Source: Stereocaulon alpinum (Eukaryota > Ascomycota > Lecanoromycetes > Lecanorales > Stereocaulaceae). From it: a stretch of DNA of 19,797 nucleotides. Location of the stretch: contig JAEUBA010000237.1 in NCBI GenBank assembly GCA_018257865.1, forward strand, positions 1 to 19,797, read 5' to 3'. Positions 9,301 through 19,733 of this stretch are shown here, one piece after another (positions within the stretch are counted from its first letter, which is position 1; each line of letters starts with the position of its first letter). The position numbers were made by a program, and so were the translations under genes. Under the pieces are notes generated by a model. The model was not told the origin of the DNA. It made no database searches and saw only the letters and a list, made by a program, of their open reading frames with translations.

Positions 9301-12300
9301 ATCCTAAAGTTCTTCCCTAATCTATTTATACTATCCCTAAATTCTTCTTATCACCCGCCCCTCTAAATTATCTATAATATTATCTAATATAGCTAGTCTC
9401 CCTCTTATTAACCTTTATATTAATATAATACTAAAGCCTATCCTAATAGAGGCTAACTTCTATACTATTATTAGTAAGATAAAGTTAGGAATTCCGTAGA
9501 ACTTTAGTAATATCTATAGGGGCCTAAGGTACTATACTAGCCTTTTTAGTACCCTACGCTAAGTAATTAAAGACTGCCTCTAGAGTACCGCCCTTTAGGG
9601 TATAAATCTAAGGAGTTATAGTAAAGACCTTATTAAGGTCCTTAACTCTATTACTACTAACTTTAACCTTCCTAATTATATACCCCCTTTCTGCGACGAG
9701 GTACTACGTATACTAATAAGACTAATAAATAAAGTACCTACTATAATAAACTAACGGGCTAGTAAATAGCCCTTAGAGGATTCCTATAACTTAATAAATT
9801 CTAAAATAGCTAGATATAATAATACTTATATAGAGTAACCTAACTATACTAAACTATTCTTTATATTAGTTTTAATCTTAGATAATACCTATCCGCCTTA
9901 TATCCTCCTTAGAATTATTTACGCGCTTAGGGATAAGTTCTATCTTATCTAACTAAGGTAGATTATATATAATACTTTAATTACTAACGCTAACTAGCTA
10001 TAGGATTAAATTAGTTATAATACTCTAATCTAAATTTTAGTAATAAAGGATTTCTAGACTATAGAAGATAATATCTAGGGGAGTACCCTTATCTATAAAG
10101 CTAGTAGAATTATATAATTAACTACTAACTTAGATCTATAGAATACTATTCGCTATATATATTTACTTAGTTACTAGCGTTATAAGCTCTACGTTAACCT
10201 AGGGGTACTTTATTAATTATACTATATTAATTAATAGTTAGGATATTTACTAATAGGTATAATAGTATTAATTAAGGGTAATATAGCCTATCTAAACTAA
10301 CCTTATAAAGGTATTTTTAATATTACTTACTACTTAAAACCTCCTTCTACTATAGTACTACCTAAGGGGAATACCCTTAAAAGATAGTCTACCCTAAAGC
10401 CTCTTATTAATCCTTTTAATCCTACTAATAAGTATACTATTCCGCCTATTAGGAATCTAGAGAAGCCTATAGATATCAGCTCCTATAAGGATAGTAGTAG
10501 TAGTATAAATTATAAAGAAGAGAATAATAGAGAGGAGAGGGATTTAATAGATAAAGATAAGTAGAAGGTATTATAAATTAATAAGGTCTATACGGGTAGG
10601 ATACTAGGGTTATATAATATTAAGATAGGTATAGTAGTAAACGCTAGAGTAGCTACTAAAGATCTAGAGGCTTTAGAGTAGGGGGATTAGGATAAGATAT
10701 AAGTATTTTAACCTCTGCCTTCTTATTTACTTACTACTAAATACTACCCTAGCTTTAATATAACTAAAGTTAAAGACCGACTATAATAGTTAGATACTAT
10801 ATAGTAGTATATAGAATCGTTATTCTAGCTTAAGAAGGGAAATAAATCTATTAATAATACCTAAACCCTCTAAGGGCTATTATCTATAGTAGACTTAGAA
10901 GGTTAGATAATAAAGATTAAACTCTATATCTATTAGCTATATTATACTACTTAGATATAGCGGAAGGCGTACTAGTAAGGGGGGGGTATAAATAGGGATA
11001 ATCTTAGATTTAGAAAGGTCTATATCTATTTAATTCCTAGCTTTTAAGAGAACCTACTAATATCTAACTTAAACTAAATACTTATAATTTTTATTATATA
11101 TATCCTTAAGCGCTAACTCTTATTATAATAGTATAAGGTATCTAAAATATATTATAAGGGTTATTAAAATCTTAAATAATTTGAAGTATTAACCTATTTT
11201 AATAAGTATCTACCCCCCTTAAAGTTAAAGGTATAGAGCAGTAATACTATATATCCCTCTACTAACTAATAGGATATTAGTTATCTATATATTAATAAAA
11301 GCGCCGCCTTTTTAACTAGATTAGTAAAGAAAGGGTTTATTCTAGTTATTATACTAGCTAAAGTTATTAGGAACTAGCTAAGGGAATAGTTTAAGATAAT
11401 TAATATATAATATCTAATATTAAAGCTATAGTATATTTATACTTATATAGGTAAAACTTATAATAATATTAATACTACCCTACTTATAAGAGAAAATACT
11501 AAACTATTAAGATATAATAAAACTAAAAAAGTTAAAGATAAATAGGAGCGATTTCTCCTATTAACTATAAAGGGATTATATAAAAAGTATATTATAGAAG
11601 TACTATAAGACCCTTAGGGTCTATCTCTATATAACTATAATTTCTATATTAGCTAAATCTTTATTAATAAGTTCTATAAGATATAAACCCTTAATAGAGA
11701 GTATCCTAAGATAGTCTTAAGTATTAAGAATAAAATTAATACCTAAGTTCTTACTAAAATACTAAAGGATAAATTAAATAATACTTATATAGATAATTAG
11801 TATATAAGTCTATATAGGATATCCTTACCCTAGGTATAAGGTTTTTCTACTATACCTTAAATATATAACCTAGGTAACTACGTAGCTATAATCTATATAA
11901 TTAAGTAGCTATAGTAGGAGGATTATAAGGATTATTAATATCTAACTTATACTAAAGTTAAGGCTATTAGAAAAATAATAGCTAGCTACTAAAAGCGAAA
12001 GAATCTAGTTAATAAGAGTAAGAATAATAAGAATATTATAGATATAAAGGCTATCCTAAACTCTATTAAAATTAAGCGGACGCCTATAACTAGAGATATT
12101 AAAGGGACTACTAAGCTTATTAAGCTACCTCTATATAAAGTTCGTTATATTATATACTTCCTAAATCTAGAGTAAAAGGTAGCTCTTTATATTAAGGACT
12201 AGAGGATCTAAGATATAGTAAAAGCTAAATATACTAAAGAATACTTACTTACTTATACTACTAGTAAGGAGATACCTACGCTAATAATTAATAATTACTT

Positions 12301-13400
12301 TAAATATACCTATAAGCTACGCGCTACTACTATTATCCTAAGTCTTCTAGAATTCTCTTAGCGTAACTACCTTAGTCTTACTTAAGATAAGCTTAAAGGG
12401 GGGGCTTTATATAATAATAGTAAGGGTTATATAGATTTTATAGAGTTAGCTAGTCTAATATAGAATTAGGCTAAGATACTACTAGATAGTATATATACTA
12501 AATATATTAATAAACTTACCGCTAATATACTAAAGTTAGTAAAACTTAAAGAGTTAATTAACTTACTAAGGGAAGATCTCTATAGGCGACTAAAGAAACT
12601 AGTTATATTTACTAGCTCTCTTATTATTATATATATTCTAGCGGTAGTAAGTCTATATCTCCTCTATTATTCTACCTTAACTATATACTAACCTTATTCT
12701 AGTAGTTTAAAAAGTATTTTCTTAGTAAATAGCTATAGTATAGCTTAACCGTACCTCCTAAAAAGCGAGATAAATTATATATATAGCTATTTTAAGAAGA
12801 GGACGATAAGCGCTTCCTTATCTTTATAAAATATATCCTTAAAACTAGTATTACCCTAACCTATATATTTAGAAGTATAAATATAGATATAGACTAGATA
12901 TAATTCTATAATATTTAGTATAATAGGCGGGTAGTTCAGCTATCTTAGCGAAATTTAAAGACGTATAACTACTACTTTATTACGGATAATATAGATAGAG
13001 TAGATTAGAAGGTATTATTTAAATAGAGTAGAGATAATATAACGAGGGGATAGGCGTATAAGTAAGCTAGATAATAAAGATTAGCTAGATATCTAAAAAA
13101 GGTTACTAAAAGCTAGTATAAAAATTAATTTTTACTATTATATCTTATATTCCCTATAGGGTTAGCGAACCTAAAAGAAGACTTTATAGCTCTACTAATA
13201 TCTAAAGCCTATATTAAGCCTAAGTAATTTAATAGTATAAAGCCGCCTATTAAAGATCTACCGCCTCCGTTACTAGTTTTTAATCCGAAGCGGAAGCAGC
13301 CTTTAGCTCTAATAGGCGAGCTCTATTATCCTAATTAAGTTATATCTAACTAAGGGTATTATAACTATAAATAATAGCGCTAATAGTATAGGAAGGAGGA
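9300..13400 (+). pseudogene. SNF2-family ATPase/helicase-like protein, RIP-degraded (copy 1)
   Basis: One plus-strand frame stays in register from about 9302 to about 12640 (about 1,110 codons), with only TAA/TAG stops in the stretches read. The first 650 or so codons are not recognised; they include a Ser/Glu-rich linker at 10490-10560. Then come SNF2 motifs: FILVIILAKVIRN-stop-LRE (11336-11390; family: tLIVxPaxvixxWxxE); IFINKFYKI at 11657-11683, matching IxxDExHxI (motif II); VLTK near 11747-11758 (motif III, family LTGTP); KKLVIFTSS at 12593-12619 (motif IV); then, in the next frame, FxEEDDKRFLIF near 12790-12830, RRVVQLSxR at 12925-12951 (motif VI, family RxxRxGQ) and YYFITDN (12972-12992). 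A clear Walker A was not found. SNF2 proteins translocate on duplex DNA and remodel chromatin or protein-DNA complexes; the substrate here is unknown. The C-terminal tail is Pro/Lys-rich. Confidence 0.65.
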
Positions 13401-13666
13401 GGTACTATATATAAAGAATTATATAGGAGTATAGACTAGTACTAATACTATATAGGTAAGAATAGGTAATATAGATATAACTTTAATATAAGGTTTAAAG
13501 TAATAGGAGCCTTCTAGTAAGCTTAGTCTTATAAGCGCTATATTAGCTAGTAAAGGAAAGAATAATATATATATTAACGAAATATTATTTATTATTAACT
13601 TAGACGCTCTAATTTAGGAGTTAGGGTCTAAACGTAAGCTAAGCGTAAGCTATTTAATTTATTAAA
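13401..13666. other. Tail of the SNF2 copy 1 unit; no separate gene
   Basis: The plus-strand frame of the ATPase fades here. A short near-duplicate (gtaagctaa/gcgtaagcta) occurs around 13633-13651. Nothing else is recognised. Confidence 0.35.
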
Positions 13667-13994
13667 TAAAGGGGGATAGTTACTTAAAAGTTAAGTAGCT
13701 AAGCCTATACTTAATATAAATATTATATAGGGAAGAGCCTCCTATAAGTTAAATAATATAAAGTATTAGATACTATTTAAGTTAGGTAACTCTTAATATC
13801 GAGTTAAATAGTACTTAATATACTTATAAATAAAGGGGGAAATCTACTTAAAAGTTAAGTAGCTAGGCCTACGCTTAATATAGATACTATATAGGGAATA
13901 GCCTCCTATAAGTTAAATAATATTAAGTATTAGATACTATTTAAGTTAGGTAACTCTTAATATTAAGTTAAATAGTACTTAATATACTTAGTAT
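13667..13994. repeat. Tandem duplication of a 164-bp unit
   Basis: Unit A at 13667-13830 and unit B at 13831-13994 match along their whole length, from taaaggggga... to ...aatatactta, with scattered C/T and G/A differences of the RIP type plus a few others. A taagttag word near each unit's end resembles the short repeat around the Plavaka element. No protein is recognised. It separates the SNF2 copy 1 unit from the next frame and may be a tandem boundary repeat. Confidence 0.9.
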
Positions 13995-14059
13995 TTAAGT
14001 TAGATATCGCTTATTATATACTAATCCTAAGTAGGCCTAGTAGTTTAGAATTATTCTTT

Positions 14060-15165
14060 ATATATTCTATATTACCTTTTTAATCCTTTCTAATATACCT
14101 ATCTCTTACTACTAACGTATTAGTTAATACTCTATCTTATATATATATACCTACTATAGAATACTAGTATAAGGCGCTAGCTATCGCTACTGCTATTTCC
14201 CCCTCCTCTTAAGCCTCTTTACCTTCTACTGAATTCTATAATAATACTAACCCTAGGAATTAGATAGTCTTAGTTATTTTATATAGCCTTATAGTCGAAT
14301 AGGCCTACTATAAGGAGATTCGAATAATATTAAAGAAAGAGATAGAAAGGAGATATATTATTAGTATATCCTTAGGGATACTAGAGAACTAGGCTAAACT
14401 TAGCGAAGCCTTATAGTAGCTAGAAATAGTATTTCCCTCTATTTTTATACCTATAATCCCCTAATACTAGCTAGAGAGTTATAAATTAGGTATAACTAAA
14501 AAGATTAATAATACCTATAATTACTATTATAATTATAGAAGGTATACTATATAGTCTTACTTTATAAATAGTACTTTATCTATAATATATCTATTTACCT
14601 TTAGTAAAACAGGATTCTATATCTAGTTAATAGAGATAATAGCGGATACGCTTTTCTTCGTCTCTAATATTATTAAGGAGAAAAAACCTCTAGCTAGTAT
14701 TACCTTAAATAAGCTTAAATTTAGAATATTTAAAGAGGTCTTATATAAGGATAGTATCTATAATAGCTTAATAGACTAGATTTTTTATTATATTAGTAAA
14801 AATAATATCGAAGTTAATTACGCCCGCAAATTTAAGGCGGCTGCCTTATAGATATATAATAGAGGCGAGAATCCTATCTTATTTTATATTAAGGCGTATA
14901 TATAAGGTATTATATATCTTACCCTTTACTTTAATCGCGCTCCTACTAACTATACTCTAGTAAAACGGCGGGCCTATATAAAATATTAAATAATAGGTAT
15001 ACCTTACGTCTGTTTCCGTAGTATATTAGTAAACTTAATTAATTATAGTATATTAATACTACTAAGTCCTATACTCTAGTATTCTTCTTCTCTCTAACTT
15101 AGCGAAGAATACTTAACTTCTTCCTCTTTTATTTATACTATTATTATTATTCTTATTATAGATAT
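14060..15165 (+). pseudogene. Unidentified degraded reading frame upstream of, and in register with, SNF2 copy 2
   Basis: A plus-strand frame (for example codons starting at 14147 and 14942) stays in register for about 370 codons. In the stretches read, its only stops are TAA and TAG, which marks former coding sequence. I do not recognise it. It includes a Ser/Pro-rich start (near 14190-14225), a charged stretch KKEIERR near 14336-14356, FTFSKTGF near 14598-14621 and a Lys/Arg-rich end near 14955-14985. More CA/TG than average survives (14191, 14229, 14611, 14826, 14841, 15010). The frame runs without shift into the start of SNF2 copy 2 (codon at 15167), so it may be an N-terminal extension of that protein or a separate fused or neighbouring gene. 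I found no counterpart upstream of copy 1. Confidence 0.5.
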
Positions 15166-15212
15166 ATTAGAATTATCTATAATACTATCTAATATAGCTA
15201 GTCCTTTTTAGA

Positions 15213-15498
15213 TTAACTCTTATATTAATATAATACTAAAGCCTACGCTAACTAAGGCTAATATAGGCCTAGAGATTAGCTAGTTAGTAACTTAAGATCT
15301 AAAGCTTATAATATTCTTTTTAAGACTAACTTATAATACTTCCTATAACTAAAGGATTAACCTAGGACTACTAGAATTTTTAGATACTATATAGATAATT
15401 ACTAGCTTTCTTAATAGACTAAAGGAGTTACTACTAATCCTTCTTAAATTAACTCTTAAGTTAATATAATATTAGAGCCTACGCTAACTAAGGCTAAT
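15213..15498 (+). repeat. 50-bp direct repeat bounding extra sequence in SNF2 copy 2
   Basis: The sequence at 15213-15262 recurs at 15449-15498 with few differences, 236 bp apart. Copy 1 has the sequence once (about 9408-9457). The sequence between the repeats is absent from copy 1. Because 236 is not a multiple of three, the insertion shifts the downstream frame, matching the change from codons at 15167 to those at 15931. It may be a deletion in copy 1 between the repeats or an insertion in copy 2. Confidence 0.75.
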
Positions 15499-17487
15499 TT
15501 CTATATACTTATTAGTAAGCTAAAGTCTAGTAGTCTAACTAAAATCCTATAGAACTTCCCTAATATCTATAGAGGCTTATAATATAGTAATAGTTTATTT
15601 AGTACCCTCTATTAAGTACTTAAAGACCGCCTATAGGGTACTGCTATTTAAGGCGGAAATCTTTAAGGTTTTAGTTAGGACCTTACTAAGGTCCTTAATA
15701 CTATTACTACTAACTTTAATCTACCCGACTATATACTACCTTATAGAGATAAAGTAATATATATACTTATAAGACTACTTAATAAAGTACTTAGAGTAGC
15801 TAACTAATATACTAGTAAATAACCTTTAGAGGAGTCTTATAACTTATTTAGTTTAAAAAAGTATAGATATAATAATACCTATACTAAGTAATCTAATTAT
15901 ACTAGACTATTCTTTATACTAGCTTTAATCCTAGATAATACCTACCCGCCTTATATTATCCTTAAAATTAGTTATATACTTAATAATAAATTCTATCTTA
16001 TCCTACTACGGTATATTATATATAATACTTTACTTACTAACGCTAACTAGCTTTAGGACTAGCTTAGTTATAATACTCTAATCTAGTTCCTAGTATCTAA
16101 GAAATTCTAGACCGCTAAAGATAATACCTAGGGGAGTACCCTTATCTATATAGCTAATAAGATTATAGAGATAACTATAGACGAAGATTTATAAAATATA
16201 ATCTATAATATATATTCGCGTAGTTACTAGCGCTACGAGCTTTATATTATATAAGGGGTATTCCGTTAGTTATAGTATATTAATAAATAGTTAGGATATT
16301 TACTAATAGGTATAATAGTATCTATTAAGGGTAATATAGCCTATCTAAATTAACCTTATTAAGGTATATTTACTATTTTCTACTACTTAAAATATTCTTC
16401 TCTTATAGTAGGACCTAAAGGGAAAACCTATAATATATAGAATCCTTTATATAAAGACTTTACTACCTCTCCTACTAAATCCCTTACCCTAAGGCCTTAT
16501 AAATTCTCCCCCTTAATTAAGCGAGCCTACTAGTATTCCTACTTAGCCTCTAAATAATCCTATACTTATCTATTCTAATATAAATAACAGCGGCTGTACT
16601 AGTAATTAGGAAGAAAAGATATAAGAGGAGGAAGAGGATACTATAGAAGAGAATAAGGAGAAGGTATTAAAGATTAATAAAGCCTATAATAGTAGGGTTC
16701 TAAAGTTATATAATATTAAGATAGTTAGGGTAGTAGTAGATAGAGTAGCTACTAAAGATTTAAAGGTATTAGAATAGTAGGATTATAATTAGATATAAGT
16801 ACTTTAACCTCTACCTTATTATTTTCCCGCTATTAAATACTACCTTAGCCTTATATAATATATCCTATACTAATTAAGTTAAACTAACCTAAATCTAAGC
16901 TATATATTATATAATACGCTTATTATACTACTACCTCTTAATTAAAGGTAACTTAAAGGCGCTAGGAGGGCTAAAAAGATTAAGAAAGGCTCTACTAATA
17001 CTTAGAGAGATAAGCGAGATAATATCTATCCTTATTATAAATTATAGTAGTTATTAGGTACCTTAGGGAACTTCTTCTATTCAGTCTACTTTTTTAAAAA
17101 GATTAGGTACCCTTCTAAATAATCCTATAATACGCTACCTATATAGGAACTATATATAGCTGAGACTATTTTATAATAGCGCTATATATAGAATATATAG
17201 ATTATATAGCCTAATATATAAAAGATCTAACTAGAAATATACTAATAGCGAGTACTCTACTTTAAAATTATAATTTAATTTATAAAGTAGATCTTAACTT
17301 ACCTTATTCTCTCTAAAAGATTCTATAAACCTAAGATTAAAAATAACCTTAGTATAGTAATAGAATATTATTATTAGGTAATAAAATAGTATTAAGAATA
17401 GATAGTATAGCGCTATCTATAGTTAGCTATTAAATATAAATTAGCTTAGGTTTACTCTCTTAGAAGCTAAAGAGGCGGAATAATATA

Positions 17488-18262
17488 ATCTATTATATTA
17501 AGTATCTCCTATCTTTAAAGTTAAAGGTATAGAGTAATAATAATATATATCCCTCTACTAATTAATAGGATTTTAGTTATCTATATATTAAAAAAATTAA
17601 GAAAAGCGCAGCCTTTAAAACTAGGGTAGTAAAGAAAGGTTTTATTTTTATTATTATACTAGCTAATAATTAGGTTTAAAGTACTAGTAGGCTCTCTAAT
17701 ACTATCTATAACTACTACTCTAAAAGTATTAATCTATTATACTAAGTATCTCCTACCTTTAAAGTTAAAGGTATAGAGTAGTAATAATATATATCCCTCT
17801 ACTAATTAATAGGATATTAGTTATCTATATATTAAGAAAATTAAGAAAAGCGTAGCCTTTTAGACTAGATTAGTAAAGAAAGGGTTTATTTTAGTTATTA
17901 TACTAGCTAAAGTTATTAGGAACTAGTTAAGGGAATAGTCTAAGATAATTAATACTTAATATCTAATATTAAAGCTATAGTATATCTATACCTATATAGG
18001 TAGAATATATAATAATATTAATACTACTAAACTTATTAATCTCTCGCTAGAGAGATTAAAGCTAAAAAGAGGGAGGATATAACTATAATAGAAGATAAGA
18101 TTATATTTAAGAAAGTATAAAAAGTAGAGAATATTCGTCTTAAGAGACTTAAACTTAAGTATCTTAACTTAGGGGGTAATATTTCTAATAAGCTATAGAG
18201 TTATTATAATATATTTCTATTAGCCTATAAATAGAATATTAGTTATCCGTATATTAAGAATA
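17488..18262 (+). repeat. Segment before motif Ia repeated two to three times in SNF2 copy 2
   Basis: The segment at 17488-17676 is repeated at 17732-17920 (step 244 bp). A weaker third version lies at about 18154-18262, sharing the words tatagag, tattagttat and gtatattaaga in order. Copy 1 has one version at about 11190-11390. The step of 244 bp is not a multiple of three, so the tandem copies are not in one frame. A perfect hairpin with 8-bp arms (aatctctc, 18038-18045; gagagatt, 18050-18057) lies between the second and third versions. Confidence 0.7.
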
Positions 18263-19490
18263 AAATACTATATACTTAAGATATCTTTAGGACTACTAAT
18301 CTAGTATAACTACCTCCCTATAAGATTTATTATATTATATACCCGCCTTTATTAGTATAAAAGATAGCTCTTCGCGCTAAGGACTAGAGGATCTAAGATA
18401 TAGTAAAAGCTAAATATACTAAAGAATACTTAATTACTTATACTACTAATAAGGAGATACCTATATTAATAATTATTAACTACTTTAAACGCGTATATAG
18501 ACTATATACTATTACTATAGTTATAAGCCTTTTAGGACTCGCTTAGCTTAATAACCTTAGTCTTACTTAGAATAAGCTTAAAGGGGGGGATTTATATTAT
18601 AGCGGTAAGGGTTATACGGATTTTATAGAGTTAGCTAGCCTAATATAGAATTAGGTTAAGATACTACTAGATAGTATTTATATTAAATATATTAATAAAC
18701 TCACCGCTAATATACTAAAGTTAGTAAAACTTAAAGAGTTAATTAACTTATTAAGGGAAGATCTCTATAAGTAACTAAAGAAACTAGTTATATTTACTAG
18801 CTCTCCTATTATTATATATATTCTAGTAGTAGTAAGTCTATATCTCCTCCGCTATTCCGCCTTAACTATATACTAACCTTATTTTAGTAGTTTAAAAAGT
18901 ATTTTCCTAGTAAATAGCTATAGTATAACTTAACTATATATTCTAAGAAGCGAGATAAATTATTTATATAGATATATTAATAAGGAAACTATAATTATTT
19001 TATTCCCTCCTTATCTATACCTCTAGAAGTATAAATATAGATACGGACTAGATATAGTACTATAGGATTTAATACTTTAGGTAGGTTAATTAATAGTAAT
19101 AATAAAGATAGAAAGTATAAATTTAAGGACTAGTTTAAATACTATAAATAGTAGACCTTATTATTTAAATTAGAGAGTATAGAGAAACTGTACTATTTAA
19201 CTTAAGACTACTAATATAATATTTATATCTTAAAATTATACTATAAAGACCTAGCTAATACTACCTACTACTTTCCCTAACCTAAATTAGTTATCTCTAA
19301 TAAATCTAAATATTATTACTACTATAGAGGATATAGTTCCGCTAGCTTAATATATATCTATTAGTAGAGATTCTCTTTATAAGATATCTTATAAACGGAA
19401 GGAGGTATCTAATTATTATTAACTAAGTTAAAGAACTAATTTAATTAGTTAAGCTAATAATATAACTCTATATTATACCTATATAACTTA

Positions 19491-19551
19491 AGAGCCGGCG
19501 GTAAAGTATATATTATTAATATACTATAGCGAATCTAGTAAGTCCGGCTCT
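19491..19551. repeat. Inverted repeat with 8-bp GC-rich arms (agagccgg...ccggctct)
   Basis: Perfect arms at 19491-19498 and 19544-19551 enclose 45 bp that hold a second, AT-rich imperfect palindrome (gtatat...atatac). It could be the ends of a tiny element or a stem-loop. It is shorter than a tRNA and has no tRNA arms. Confidence 0.6.
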
Positions 19552-19733
19552 ATATATATTTATTAATAGATACTTAAGTAGGTAGTATCTAAGGTCTTAA
19601 GGTCCTAAGCTAATAGGGTAGAGGCAGTATATACTTATTAAGGATATAAATAAAACAGCGATATTCGTCTTACGTAGGGGAACTATAGCTAGAGGTATAG
19701 TTATAGTAGTAACTATTTAAAAAGGTAGGAAAA

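Larger units (their letters stand above)
15165..19210 (+). pseudogene. SNF2-family ATPase/helicase-like protein, rearranged RIP-degraded copy 2
   Basis: This is a same-orientation copy of the unit at 9300-13400, clearly homologous by eye at 15165-15262, 15500-16860, 17488-18020 and 18280-19060, and weakly to 19210. It keeps the motif Ia region (FILVIILAKVIRN at 17885-17923) and motif IV (KKLVIFTSSPIII at 18778-18816). It differs from copy 1 by 236 bp of extra sequence near 15263-15498, which moves the frame by two as observed. Other differences are an unrelated or strongly diverged middle (about 16870-17487), a repeated segment before motif Ia, and replacement of the 625 bp that carry motifs II and III in copy 1 by about 260 bp. 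Motif VI has decayed, but the later stretch TLLFKLESIEKL (near 19160-19195) still aligns to copy 1. Non-functional. Confidence 0.65.

Noticed and set aside
11437..11460. Walker A motif of the ATPase from the in-frame Gly-Lys-Thr near 11449
   Set aside because: It lies after motif Ia, lacks the preceding GxxxxG pattern and is not kept in copy 2, so it is probably chance.
15385..15402. Reverse-transcriptase YxDD-like box (atatagataat)
   Set aside because: No other RT motifs surround it; it lies in the extra segment of the SNF2 copy 2 unit.
19491..19551. tRNA-like acceptor stem
   Set aside because: Only 61 bp, with no D, anticodon or T arms in the interior.
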